Positions 1 through 11,081 of a DNA stretch of 64,000 bases are shown piece after piece. The position numbers and the translations under genes are program-made. Every line of letters starts with the position of its first letter. Position 1 is the first letter of the stretch. Below the pieces are notes generated by a model. The model had not been told where the DNA came from and did no database searches. It saw nothing but the letters and a program-made list of their open reading frames with translations. The stretch is from Exobasidium rhododendri (Eukaryota; Basidiomycota; Exobasidiomycetes; Exobasidiales; Exobasidiaceae), in NCBI GenBank assembly GCA_026210745.1, contig CP110631.1:186001-250000 (forward strand). The letters are read 5' to 3'.

Positions 1-1298
1 CAAACTACGAGAGTGGGTCTGGCTCTCAATCAGGAGCCCACCACAACAACAACACACCCTGGCACTACGACGACGCAAGGCTACTCTCGCAGGACACAAG
101 CTACCCATCGCCCTTCCACTCGGGATACTTTGACCCCAATGTGTATGGTCAAGGTGGCGTGGGAGACGCACACTGGCCATCTTATACTCCTGCAAGTCAT
201 CACTCGACAACGCAGTATGACCCGTATTCTGCATTCGACAACAGCGCAAGCTTTGCCAATCTCCACCTCGAACCAACGGCGGCCCCTTCTTCTTCTTCCT
301 CTAGTGTAACTCCGTACTTGCGAGGGATGGAGAACGACAGCAGCAGCCACTATTCCCACACGCACCACTACCTCTTCGAGATGCCAGCAGGAAGGCGATG
401 GACCGCACTTCACTTCTTTGCTGACAGAGTGTTGCATCTCAAGGGAAAGCACTATGCAAACTACAGCACACATTACGAGCAGATGAGGTTCCTCCTGAAT
501 GCTCTCCCCGCGAGCGAAAAGGAGTTCATACCCTACGGCAGCGTGGAAGACGTCGAGGCGCTTGCCAGGGAGGTAGCGAGTCGGGTGAGTGGAAGGAAAG
601 AACGGGGCCCGCTGGACTGGGAGGAGATGATTGTGCGTCTCTAACTAACTACGATATCTTGATCCCAGCGCAAAGCACGAAAGAGCAAATCGGACCCCTT
701 GAAAGACTTTGCAAAGAGAGTGCTGATGCTGAACGAGAGAGTACACGTACCTCCGAATTCGCACGACTATGTTGACATCAATAAGATTGCCGCTTCTCTC
801 TCTTCAGTCGAGAGGGACATCGTCTTGGGAGGCGACGACGAAGCGGTTGAAACTCTCGCCAGGAAAATTGCGCGAAAGGTGAGGGAGAGAGTAGGTGGAA
901 GATGTGGTATCGCGCGTTGTACTGATGGATGCCCCCCCTCCTCCTTCGTTATCCTACTCTATCGTGATCAGAACCAGAAGCGGCAGAAGAGTGCCGATTG
1001 GAAGCGCACAGTAGAGCCAGACGCAAAGGCCAAATTGGAGCTCCTGGTGAAGGCAATGTTTGGCGATAACGAGCTCCTCAAGAGCAGGATTTTACGCGAT
1101 CTAGGAGAGGATAGAGGAGGCGTGATCGCACTGATCGAAGTTGGAGACATCGAAGGCGCATGTCGAGTCATCGGGAAGCATAAGCCTAGAGTGTGGGCAA
1201 AGCTGCAAGCGCAAGCTTCAGGACTCCAGAGGATCCTCGGCGAGTATTACGATGGCCTACAAGGCTTACAGCGTCATGCTTCGCACAGTCATTCGTGA
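1..1298 (+). CDS. Unknown protein with two similar ~58-residue domains (5' partial)
   Basis: The reading frame is already open at the left edge, so the start lies outside the window. Proposed exons are <3..632, 669..878 and 972..1298, joined by a 36-nt and a 93-nt intron, both phase 0. The N-terminal part is rich in Ser, His, Asn and Tyr and is probably disordered. Two segments then resemble each other: one beginning FADRVLHLKGKHY (about nt 417-585) and one beginning FAKRVLMLNERVH (about nt 709-878). Both continue with a Tyr-containing loop, a helix ending SEKEF or VERDI, and E(A/T)LAR(E/K)(V/I)A(S/R)(R/K). The 93-nt intron is a multiple of three and has no stop, so it could be retained as coding sequence. 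The C-terminal ~109 residues are helical and end in HASHSHS. I do not recognise the family and assign no function. Confidence 0.7.
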
Positions 1299-1811
1299 TC
1301 GTTAGACAGGTTAGCAATCCAGTGAAGGCGAGGTGCAGGCAGGACACGCGTCCATCTTAAGGTTTGGACAAGGTTTCAGTCTACGTCGTCGCCTAGCTTT
1401 TTCTCCATTGCGTCACCTCTTCTCCCTCCCCCTTCCTCCCCTGTCTGTGTCGAGAACGGTTCATCCTTGTACGTGCAAAAATCAGCCAGACGCAATCACA
1501 TGGTCGTGTCGATTTAGCCTTTCCTGCACGAAGATGCGGACGCGAAAATCGGGACACTGGTGTAGTGAAGAGACAGCGTGCGAAATCACTCTGTGACAGT
1601 GAATGACAGTGATCTGTACAGTGTCACGCATCGGGGAGAGGACGCTAAGGGAATCCTTGGCAGTCGAGCGGCGATTCCTCCAGCAGAGATTGTGGTAGAG
1701 TACAAAAAGGGCGTCGAGATCAGGGAAGGGAGAGCGTCTGTTTCCCCCCAAGACCGTCGCAGCTCACTCGAGTCCTCCATTTGTCTATCTCTTCACCTTG
1801 CGTAATCTGAC
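1299..1811. other. Intergenic, no gene seen
   Basis: Spacer between the unknown gene and the 4-TM protein gene. It contains a pyrimidine-rich run near 1395-1445. Short open frames lack coding character. It presumably holds the 3' UTR of the first gene and the promoter of the next. Confidence 0.6.
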
Positions 1812-2561
1812 ATGCCCGGCGAAGTCCTCCCCAAAGGCCCCCGATCGCTCGTCATTGCACTGCTGATCCTCTCGATCTGCAATCTGCCGCTCCCATTTTG
1901 GAATTGTGCGATTGGATTCAGCAACGCTCAACTCTTCAGCTTCCACACTAACTTCTACGACTACGACGATTACGATTACTCTACTCAGATCGACACGTTG
2001 GCCGGCTTGGGTGTAGCATTCGGCGTGACAACGCTCTGTCATGGTCTCTTTGGCCTCGTGAAAGTGGTGTTCTTCGGCATGGACCTTGGTCGGATGATCT
2101 CCTCTCGAGTGAGAGTAAAGTTTCTCAATGCGTATCTGAGTGAGTGCATCCTATGTGCGTTCTGGGTGCGCTGCGTGTAGTCTCCTTATCATAGCCTATC
2201 CCGAGCTGCAGTCATCGAGAGCATACTATTCTTGATGACGCTTGCCTTTGGTCTGGCCATGTCGTTATATGCCGAGCAGGTCTTCCTCTTCGTGAGTGCT
2301 TCCCCTTCCGCCCTATAGGTGGCAAAGCAGGACACTGTCGATCGCTGACACATACATTCTCCAGTACATGTACTTGCTTTGGATCTTGATGGGCATCACC
2401 CTCCTTCTTCAGCTCGTGCCGGTGCCCTGTAAGTATGGCGCGATCGTCTCTAGCACAGGGTGGATCACTGCTGACGAAGGCTGTATCATCCAGTCGTCTG
2501 GAAACTTCGCTCCTGGACTCGAGACAATGTAAAGTCGTCCACCTTCGAAGGCCATTCGTAG
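1812..2561 (+). CDS. Small four-transmembrane protein (MARVEL-like topology)
   Basis: Four exons, 1812..2139, 2212..2291, 2365..2428 and 2494..2561, encode about 179 residues. Four hydrophobic helices are visible: LVIALLILSICNLPLP near residue 15, LAGLGVAFGVTTLCHGLFGL near 65, SILFLMTLAFGLAMSLY near 115 and YLLWILMGITLLLQLV near 140. Between helices 1 and 2 is an acidic, Tyr-rich stretch (YDYDDYDY). The tail is short and basic. Size and spacing match MARVEL-type membrane-organising proteins of fungi, but I see no diagnostic motif, so this is a topology-based suggestion. All three introns have GTGAGT/GTAAGT-type donors and CAG acceptors, and frame continuity is exact. No functional link to the neighbouring genes is evident. 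Confidence 0.72.
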
Positions 2562-3100
2562 AGCGGCCCGAAGAAGATTCGTGTATCTCCGCACTTCAAT
2601 CGATTCCATTAAATACATAGCTCGGCGTGACTAGTCTTGATCCTCGTGAGGCGCTGTCATCCTCGATCAAGTGAAGAAGGAGAAGGAGAAGTGTCGATCT
2701 CACACAGAACCGATGTAGTGTGACCGGGCTATAACAAGACAGCTTCTGGGGAGGCGTCTCAGCCCCTGCGGAGTGGGGAGCCCGTGCTGAAGATGAGCCG
2801 TGTCAAGTTGGGGAAGATTGTATTGCGCCTCTTGCGGTTCTTGCGCCACTCTTTCCTTCATATCCTCTTCCTTCAGCGAGATGAGCAGGAGGTTCGTGCT
2901 ACACTACAATCGCAGCCACAAAGCAACCCCTCCAGCATCATGACTATTCCACACAACTCGATTCTGAACACCGACGTCGCCGTGCCAAAAGAGACGGACG
3001 CCCACAGTGATGCGGTACTTAAGCTGATCTGTGTCGTCGCCATGCAAGAGCCTGCTTTTTCCCCCTCTCCACCCTACATACTCCCTCTGCCCGTCACAGC
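2562..3100. other. Intergenic, promoter of the multicopper oxidase gene
   Basis: This holds no convincing gene. The last ~80 bases before the oxidase start are pyrimidine-rich (tttttccccctctccaccc-type), as is common in fungal promoters. No clear TATA box was found. Confidence 0.55.
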
Positions 3101-5479
3101 ATGTTCTCGCCCCATCTCCTCCCCCTAACAGCGCTCTTGGTCCTCTTTGCGAGCTGCTGCCATGCTCACCAGGGCGTGCAAAAGGTCCACCACCACCACG
3201 GCAACGTACGCCGCACCACACTCGTTATCACCCAAGGAACTCTCTGGAAGGACGGCAATCCTCGACCTGACTCCATCCTCATCAACGGAACGTCGCCTGG
3301 TCCTCTACTGGAGTTCGACGTGGGCGACAGTGAGTGAAACAGAGCGAGGGTGGAAAGGGCCATTCACCGCGGCCTGAAGCAGGAATTGACACACATACAC
3401 ACACGCTTAACAGCTGTCATAGTGAGGGTCATTAACAAGCTTCCTGTCGACAACACGACTATGGTGAGTGGGGCAAAGAGACCACTTCGATATAGTGCTT
3501 GGGTCTTACAATGCTTCTCTCTTCTCTCAGCACTTCCATGGTTTAAGCCAGACGCAAACACCTGCATCGTTAGTCGCTGAAAGTGTTGGCCTTATCCCCT
3601 TGAAGTCCTGACTGACGTCTAGCAATTCCGCATAATGACAGAGACGGGACTCCCATGGTGTCTCAGTGGCCCATCAAGACCGGCAATTACTTTGACTACC
3701 AGATGCGGCCCTTGAAGCGTGATGTGAGCTGGAGATAGTGGGGCCCAGAAAGAAGCACCGATTCATGTGACTGACCATCATTCCATCTTGACAGGCCGGA
3801 TCAACCTTGTGCGTAACCTAGTCGAAGTGTTTATCAAAGGAGAGAGGAGTGCTAACACAAGATCCACCTCCAGCTACCACGCTCATGTTGGACTGCAATC
3901 CATGACGGGATTCGGTCCTCTAGTCATCAGAGACACGCTCCCATGTGCTCCTGCCACGACAAGGGACCAGATCATGATTGTGTCCGACTACTTTTACAAG
4001 AGCGACACCAACATTAGCACTGGACTGTTGGCAGATCCATTTGTGTGGCCTGGCAGTGCAAACAGCATTGCTCTGAACGACGCCTCCTGGCCTGCACCCG
4101 GTTCATGCAATGCAACGATCGCGCAGAGTGCCGGCGTGGATTGCAAAGACTCGACCTATAAAGGTCCGATGGTGATCGACGTCGACTATGCGCAGCCCTA
4201 CCGCCTTCGCTGGCTCGGTGCGCAGACCTTGATGCATCTGGTGAGTCAAGAAGACAGAATGTCATTGGGTACGCTGCCATGCTGAACTCTCTCTTGCTAT
4301 GCAGGCCATCGGAATCTTCAATCACAGCCAAGAACTCGTGGCAGTCGACGGATCCCACATCAAGCCAATCATAGTCGACTACATCGAAGTCATGAGTGGA
4401 CAGCGATACGACACGCTTCTCCACACCAAGACCAGGGAGGATGTGCAGAGCGACAGGACAGGTGGCTGCTACTTGATTCGACTCGAGTCGAGGTACAGAA
4501 ATCCTGCGACGAACGGCTGGGCTGTACTGCGATACCCAGACTCGACCTGTCACATTGATGCTACGTCTGCCTATCCCCACAACAACACTCTCAACTACCT
4601 CCCCAAGGCTCAATTCGGCTGGATATCGGATCAATTTGCGCCCCATGAAGATGCAGAGGAAGTCGCGCCCACCGATGAAGAGGTCACCCGTCGAGTCTTT
4701 CTCAACACACAGCAGATTCCCGTCTTCCCGACCAAGAAGGGCTCTCGATGGACAGTCGACAAGGAATTCTTCAACGAGACGTATCCCTTGGATGGCACGG
4801 AAGAGCCCATCCCTGCACCCTATCTCATCCAGCTCTTCAAGAAGGAGAGGATCGCGCCCAGTTACCACCGAGCCATGCATCCTCCTCCCGGAGCACAGGT
4901 GGGACTGGACCCGCTCTCGCGTGTCTTTGTCGGTCGAGAAGGGGAGGTGATCGACATTGTCCTCGTCAACAATGCAAGCGTAGTGGGCAAGAACACCGAG
5001 GCGCATCCATGGCACTTCCACGGACAAGATCACTACACTGTCGCCATGGGAGAGGGCGACTTCACCGAGCAGGGCTTCCGAGAGGCGAGAAGGAGGTTCA
5101 GTTCGCCCATCGCTCGTGACACGACTGGTGTGTGGCCTGGCACGGGTGACTCGTCTGTCGTGCCAGCAATAAGACTGCCTGTCAAGTCGTCGGGCGCCTG
5201 GAGTGTGCTGCGATACAAGGTGCCCAGGAATCGAGATGGTAACGGCATGTGGCTTCTGCATTGCCACTTTGCCTTTCATCTTGTCATGGGCATGGCGACG
5301 GTCTGGTCTTTTGGTCCGTCTGATCTCGAGTATCAGCCGTCGTCACTTTACTCGTGAGTGGAAAATCCGATCTTGTCCCCCTTTTCATTCAGTACTCTCA
5401 CTGACACCCCGCACATTCGCATCACAGTGATCCTGACTATCTCAACTTTGGCCGCAACGTGACAGCCAAGTTGCTCTAG
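3101..5479 (+). CDS. Secreted laccase-like multicopper oxidase
   Basis: Eight exons encode about 637 residues: 3101..3329, 3414..3463, 3531..3582, 3623..3723, 3795..3808, 3874..4240, 4305..5353 and 5428..5479. The enzyme should oxidise phenolic or pigment-type substrates while reducing O2 to water. A signal peptide (LLPLTALLVLFASCCHA) indicates secretion. All four copper-binding segments are present: HFHG near residue 94, YHAH near 150, HPWHFHG near 505 and HCHFAFH near 590. The residue ten positions after the type 1 copper cysteine is Met (LVMGM), not the Leu or Phe usual in high-potential fungal laccases. The first motif is HFHG rather than HWHG. A His run (VHHHHGN) follows the signal peptide. 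The 14-nt fifth exon is required to join GSTF to YHAHVG. The exon 3 donor (AAAGTGTTG) is weak and was chosen for frame. A ferroxidase role is possible but I see no Fet3-type membrane anchor. Confidence 0.88.
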
Positions 5480-5842
5480 ATTCGATGTCGACATGAATTG
5501 ATGTACAGCCAGATCCGCTTAATTGTCCATGATACTCTTGTTGACCTTCCCTTCGCGTATTAATTGTACAGTACGTATGCATACCTTTCGGACGTGCAGG
5601 AGGAAATCTTATTGCGTGTATTTGAAGAGGCACGCAATCTTACTTCTCCCCGATTACGTAACCCCAGATAAGGTTGTATTCCCCGTTGGAGCCTGGAGAA
5701 GATGCCGTATTAGACTTATCTATACAAGCTTCACCTTTTCCCCACCCGCCGACACGCCGACACGCTAAGGAAGATTGCTGAGTCCCCTTTGTCCCTTATC
5801 CTTCGCCTGCATGTATGTAGTCGCCGCCCACCACCAATAGCG
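5480..5842. other. Intergenic, no gene seen
   Basis: 3' UTR of the oxidase and promoter of the acetyltransferase. The downstream gene's frame stays open upstream to a TTG at 5789, but the first in-frame ATG is at 5843. Confidence 0.55.
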
Positions 5843-6610
5843 ATGTCTTGCACCCACGATGACGAACGCTTCGTCATCGCAGACATGGTACCTAGCGACA
5901 CTGCTGAATGTGCTGAATTGCAGTATGAGGGCTTGGGGCACCACTTTGATCGCTTTCTCCTTCCAGACATGAAAATCACACCAGAGGAGTGGAAGGCCAA
6001 GCACGTCGCTTTCCTGGTGACATTGTTGACGTTCCTGCAAGTGTATGGGCCAGAGCGTGGGACGGTGCTGAAGACGCTATCGAGCATGACCAGAACCAGC
6101 AGCGACGACACGCAGGAGAAGAGGCAGATTGTGGGCTTGATCGCCTGGCAAGTTCCCTTTCAGAAAGAAGCATCAGACGAGCAGCTCAAGCCAATACCAG
6201 AGTCTGCCTTTCCCGTTAGACCGGTGGAGATCGACTCTATTGCATGGAAGGCACTCGAGGAAAAGTCTGCAAAATATCGTCCGCCGGAAGATCCCGACAA
6301 TCGCAATGCACACCTCCAGATCCTCATCGTTAAAAAGTCTCATCAGAGGAGAGGTTTGGGCAGTCTCTTGATGGAGCATTTCTTAACAAATGCAAATGTG
6401 AAAGGCAGGACGACATTCTTGATGAGTCAGCCAGAAGCAGTGCAACTATACAAGCGCCATGGATTTGTGGTCACCGCACAAGGTCTCGAAGACGGGGGGA
6501 TACTCATGCCCAGCTTAGCGCATGAAGAGAAGGGGACGAGGAGGAATTGGCCGATGATCTTGAATGAGAGGAGGCAGGGGGAAGAGAAGATTATACCAGA
6601 GGGACAGTGA
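5843..6610 (+). CDS. GNAT-family N-acetyltransferase
   Basis: A single exon of about 255 residues starts MSCTHDDERF. The C-terminal half carries the acetyl-CoA-binding core: a beta strand HLQILIV followed by QRRGLGSLLMEHFL, matching the Q/RxxGxG/A pyrophosphate-binding loop and helix. It is followed by the late GNAT strand-helix SQPEAVQLYKRHGFVVT. The N-terminal half (FDRFLLPDMKITPEEWKAKH) resembles fungal acetyltransferases of unknown substrate in the same family. The ATG at 5843 was chosen because the upstream extension begins with a non-ATG codon and is low in quality. The acceptor molecule cannot be told from sequence. It lies between the oxidase and the convergent dehydrogenase-propeller gene. 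Confidence 0.82.
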   Translation: MSCTHDDERFVIADMVPSDTAECAELQYEGLGHHFDRFLLPDMKITPEEWKAKHVAFLVTLLTFLQVYGPERGTVLKTLSSMTRTSSDDTQEKRQIVGLIAWQVPFQKEASDEQLKPIPESAFPVRPVEIDSIAWKALEEKSAKYRPPEDPDNRNAHLQILIVKKSHQRRGLGSLLMEHFLTNANVKGRTTFLMSQPEAVQLYKRHGFVVTAQGLEDGGILMPSLAHEEKGTRRNWPMILNERRQGEEKIIPEGQ

Positions 6611-6772
6611 GCCTTTAGCCAAGTTGATGGAGATGGTGCAGTCCTCCTTCATGATACGATGGGGGAAAAGTGAATCTGGGAATGAATGCTTCAACTGGTA
6701 TGTAAAGATAAGGAGAATGAATGTATTTTATATGGACAAGCAGAGGTGTGTGACTGGGTACCTCGTGCGCTA

Positions 6773-8785
6773 TTATGAAGCCTTATACTTGACAAGGGCG
6801 ATCCCCGTGTAGTTGCCTCGATCTCGCACTATGGCTTTCTTGTCTCCCGTCTTGAGGTCACACGACCAGATACTTCCCAAAAGGTCGGAAACGTAGGCGA
6901 CTCCCTTTTCGATGTCGAGTGCCAGGCCGATTGTCTCGTGGAAGTGATCAGACATGGTCAAGTCGGCGCTGGGACCTCGAGGTTCGCTTTCAGTGTTGTG
7001 CTTCGACGAGACGTCGGCCTTGTTCAGGCTGTTGCCGAAGGGTGGGTCGCCTCGGTCGGTCCCTTGAGAGATAAGAAGAAGAAGGAGCGCGGTCAGCGAG
7101 TGTGTCAGTGCAAGGACACATGCTAGACTCACAGTACAGCGTCTGCGACTGTGTGTCGATCTCCAAGTCGATCGGCTCCGGCAGATGGTCAAAGAGTGTC
7201 TCGATGTCCTGCCTCTTTTCTGCACTCTGCCCCTCTGGGATCTCGACATTCGCCCGGAAGATGCGACCAGTGTTCGACTTGGAGCTGCCTTTCTGCGTCC
7301 AGTAGAGAAGCCCTCTGCTCTTGTCGAGCGTTATCCCGACACACCAGTGCTGGCGATCGGTGAGCGGTCTCGACTCGCCAGGGGCAGAATTATAGAGAGT
7401 GTCGAGCTGGCTGCCGTCCAAATTACAGCGCATGATCTTGCCGCCCTCCCGATCACACCAGTACAGCTTTCCACCCTCGGCGTCCAGGACAATCTGCTTT
7501 GGCGTGTGTGTTCCTCCACTGGGGACGATGCTGGTGACGTTACTTCCATCCACATCCGCACGCCAAACACTCCCGTCATTCTTGTCAAAGACGTTTCCCA
7601 TCGCCGTCCAATAGATGTGCCCCTTTCCCGGTCGTGAGTCGAACTGGACTCCATCAGGCATGTTGTGCAATCCACTGACGAGCGTCTTGATCTCCTGCCC
7701 ATCGATTGTGATGCTCTGAACCTCGCCCGTCAGCATGTCGAGGAATACGAGGTGGTCTTTTGCGTGCGGCACTTCCTTTGGATGCTGGTAGAACCCTTCT
7801 CCCGACTTTTCACCAAGCTTGCCCTGCGAGATATACCTGTCGAGGTACTGAAGTGCCTCAGGAGGGCACTGACCTGGTCTGACGCTCTGGTAGTGCTTCT
7901 CAATGTCACGCACGACATCCAATCCGACGTGGTCCATGAGCTGAAACGGGCGCACCATACCGAAGGCAAGCGAGAGGATTTCGTCGATCTCGGCAGGCTC
8001 GGCAACACCTTCTGCCGCTGTGAGAAGACACTCTCGCTTGACGGCGGCCCAAATGCGATTCGCCATCAGCCCCACCGATTCTTTGCGTCTGAAGAGTATC
8101 CAGAAAATAAGTTTGTGTGTCTCTCACCCAGTAGGCAGTGATTGGGACTCACACATGGAAGGGCTTGAGACCATGACGAGCTGTCTCCTTCATCAGCAGT
8201 GGTACGATGTCCGGGTTTGTGTCTTTCGTCGCCATGATCTCCACAGGCAGAAGCTGCGGTGGGGTGTAAAAGTGCATCGCAACAAGTCGATCTTGCTGGC
8301 GAACGTTGGAGCCGATTTCGGTGGGAGTGTACGAGGAGCTGTTGGTGGCCAGGATGACATCCGATGGCAGCACAGCGTCCAATTCCCCCAACAGAGTCGT
8401 CTTCAGGTCGAGCACTTCCGGCACGCATTCAATGACGATCCAGCTGCTTCGAAGAGCCTCCTGTCGATTGGTGAAGAGCTTGAGCGTTCCTGCAGCGCCA
8501 GTGTGGACGACATCGCGGATCACAGACGGGAGAGTGCCATCAATGTACTCCTTGGCTGACTGTGTTTGTTTCGCATCCGAGTCACTGTAGTGAAGGAACA
8601 AGGGAAGGTCAGTCGAAGATGAAGGTGTGTGCTGACAACATGGACGCTCACAAGAGGTGCACTGTCTCGCCCTGCGTGAGCCACATGAGAGCGATGCGTC
8701 TCCCCAGTGTTCCAGCACCCACGACGGTCAGCACGCGGCCCTCCAAGGAGGTGGGCACCATGTACGAGGAAGCGGAAGCAGACAT
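6773..8785 (-). CDS. 3-hydroxyacyl-CoA dehydrogenase fused to a YWTD beta-propeller
   Basis: Four exons on the minus strand, 8785..8652, 8584..8153, 8088..7133 and 7062..6773, encode about 603 residues. Residues ~15-320 form a complete NAD-dependent 3-hydroxyacyl-CoA dehydrogenase. It has a GxGxxG loop (GAGTLG, residues 23-28), the NSSSYTP strand, the catalytic-His region MHFYTPPQLLPVE and a C-terminal helical domain (GLMANRIW, MDHVGLDVV, EKSGEGFYQHP). From ~325 to the end are LDL-receptor class B-like YWTD repeats: GHIYWTAMG, GKLYWCDREGGKI, GLLYWTQKG and, across the last intron, LYWTDRGDP. The junction is within exon 3, so the fusion is not a splicing error. The ATG at 8785 fits the start of the Rossmann fold. 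The substrate is unknown. The propeller could bind a small molecule or a partner, or have lactonase-like activity (speculative). No signal peptide, so probably cytosolic or peroxisomal. Confidence 0.86.
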
Positions 8786-9477
8786 GGTGGGAGAGTAGGA
8801 GTCAGCGGATGAAGTCTCAGTCAGCAAGGGCGAGGTGGTGGAAGTGGAGGTCAAGGGAGTGTTGGGCACAGTCGAGTCTCTTGGCGTTGTCAGATGCAAA
8901 CCAGGACGTAGGTGGTGATTTGAAAGGGGGGAGTAAAAGGAAGATGTAAGGCCGGAAGATTAAATGCCATATCTGTACTGATCAAGACAGGCCAGAAGCA
9001 CAACCCTCCTGCCTGAAAACCTAGCAGCCGGCGGACCATAAGGCACAAGAAGGAAACCTTGCACAATCTCTCCGGCTTTAAATCTCTCCATCGCGTCATG
9101 AAGTCTTTCTTTTCTAAGGTTCGACAAGCCACGAACGAAGTGGAGGCACGGTCTTCATGAAGGGGAGGTCGACACACACCTTCTCAATCTCTTGTCAGCA
9201 TGCCTATAAAGTAAATCGACTGCGGCCTGTGAAGTCTGTGTGAGTGAGCGAGGACACAGCTGAAACAGTATTAGGGTGTAGAAGAATTTCTCATTTCCAA
9301 TCAGAAAGGAAAAACACATTGTGGACAAGGTCTAGGAAGAGCTATCTTCTCGCCAAGTCTGGACGACTTGATGTGAGAGTAAGGGGAAAGATAGGAAGAG
9401 CTGCACTTAGACCTACATCCTTCTGAGTATGTCTCATCGCGCATTGCAGTCGACTCACCTGACTATTCGAAGTATTA
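8786..9477. other. Intergenic, promoter of the dehydrogenase-propeller gene
   Basis: Spacer between the 5' end of the dehydrogenase gene and the 3' end of a small secreted protein gene, both on the minus strand. The dehydrogenase frame is open to 8899 but only from a TTG. No convincing gene. Confidence 0.55.
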
Positions 9478-9936
9478 TCAAGCATGGCCGGACACGACGG
9501 CTCCTTTGATGATCCAGTGCGAGTCGATCTGGCAGGTGGCGGGTCCCTGCAACTGGTACAGTCTGTTGAACGTGCCTCCGTTGTTCGCCGTTGGGTCAGC
9601 CAGGTCGAGCGAGTAGTAGAAGTTTCCAACCACGTTCTGATGGATCATGACAAAGGCACCTTCGGGCGTTGGCACAGTCTCGACGGCGAAATCGTGCGGA
9701 CCACCTTCGTTGTTGCTACCACTCCAGTACTTTACCTGTCCCGGTGTTGGATCTTTGTGTAGGGCGAGTCGTGTAATCATTGCAGGATAAGGCTTGTTCA
9801 CAGCGGCACAGATGCTGATTCCAGGGATGGCTCTCTCCTGCATGACTTGAAGAGATCCTTCCACAGGCTGACCTTGCACGGTGGCCACGAATACCGAGGC
9901 GATCAAGGGAAGGAGAGAGAGGGTCTTGAATTGCAT
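9478..9936 (-). CDS. Small secreted protein, paralogue of the 11082 gene
   Basis: A single exon of 152 residues. The N-terminus MQFKTLSLLPLIASVFVATV is a clear signal peptide ending near VQGQP. It is followed by a short propeptide-like stretch (VEGSLQVMQERAIPGI) with an acidic-dibasic-like QER boundary. The mature part has two cysteines (ISIC and ATCQID) that could form one disulfide, and a beta-rich pattern (NVVGNFYYSLDL). It is related throughout to the divergently transcribed gene at 11082 and has exactly the same length. There is no known domain that I recognise. It may be an effector, a surface protein or a cell-wall-associated protein; this is a guess from size and secretion only. The upstream ATG-like codons lie in the 5' UTR and were not used. 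Confidence 0.8.
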   Translation of the reverse strand: MQFKTLSLLPLIASVFVATVQGQPVEGSLQVMQERAIPGISICAAVNKPYPAMITRLALHKDPTPGQVKYWSGSNNEGGPHDFAVETVPTPEGAFVMIHQNVVGNFYYSLDLADPTANNGGTFNRLYQLQGPATCQIDSHWIIKGAVVSGHA

Positions 9937-11081
9937 GGTGAAGTCGTCGTCGTTCGGGAGAGGAAGAAAAGTGAATAGGTTACTATAAGGATGTATGAAG
10001 TGCAAAGAGAGAGAGGAAGATGTGGGAATGAGAGGAAAGGAACGAGGTGTGCAGCTGCTGAAGGCCCTCCCTTTATCGCTTTTCTCTTCCCTCTTTCATC
10101 GACTGTTGGGGAGTGTGTGCACACCGCCCATAGTAGAGAAAGCCTGCTGAGGCACGTAGGGGACCATGCTGCGATGCGATGTTTGCCCTTCTCCTCCGCA
10201 ACGTACGGGTTGGGGGTCCCTTTCGTCTGACGGTCGTGTAAGCCGCGCTAAGAATAGACGAAGCCACATCAGACGGGCCCATTTCTTCTCGCCAACCAGC
10301 GGATCTACAACATAGGTATCTTATCGACTGTTGAAACGCCGATCCTAAGACACCGCTTTGCCAAGAGTTATTGCGGCGGTGTATCCAGGTGCTGGGCGCA
10401 GTGAGTTCATGTCAAGTTGTGAGACCGACTGAGCCGCAATGTCGAGGCCCTCGGTGGGGCCGTGATAATCTTGGCAAGAGCAAGTCTGCTGCACAATTCC
10501 ACTTGTCAAGTAAAGATCGCTAAAAGGCGTAATATCTTGCTCGCCTTAGACTTGACAGCCATCTCAGTCGTGTACTCCCCATTTTATGATCGTTGGGATC
10601 CGTCTCTAGCAGTGGTGTCCTCGCCTTGATATCACCGCCTTTATTCCCCCGTGCCGAAAGGCCGCTTAACGCCACTGCCGTTTCCTTGTCCATCCTATCA
10701 GATGCGCCCAGCATTTCATTGTCCCCTCCTCTTCATCCGCATTAAAAGATCCGCTCCATGATGGATGAGAGGCGAGACTCCATTCTTGAACAGTTCTTGA
10801 TTTTCTCATAGTAACAATTCGACGTCCTCCCTAGCGAGATCTGCAGGTAAGAATTTTCATCCAGCGACGCTATGCACAAGTCCGTCTTGCGACGCCCCTA
10901 CACACTTAGTATGACTTGACGGAACAATCCTGTAATAACGTCGTGTCAACGGCTTTACCATTGCGATTGAGGCAGACGTAGAGCATATAAGGCTCTCAAT
11001 GTGTCTGTCCACCTTCCTCTTCCTCAGACCTCACTCCCACCCGTCCAGCCTATCCTCGCTCTCGTACTTCTCCACGTCACC
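9937..11081. other. 1.1-kb divergent promoter between two secreted paralogues
   Basis: No convincing gene. The block separates two head-to-head paralogues and carries both promoters. A TATAA lies at 10986-10990 on the 11082 side. Pyrimidine-rich tracts occur just upstream of both start codons (for example 11026-11080). Confidence 0.6.
10986..10990 (+). promoter_or_regulatory. TATA box of the 11082 secreted-protein gene
   Basis: TATAA in the context gcatataaggc lies 92-96 bases upstream of the start codon, a usual distance for a fungal TATA element with a short 5' UTR. Confidence 0.5.

Noticed and set aside
4014-5279. 421-codon open frame antisense to the multicopper oxidase
   Set aside because: It is a mirror frame of the well-supported oxidase exons and has no motif of its own.
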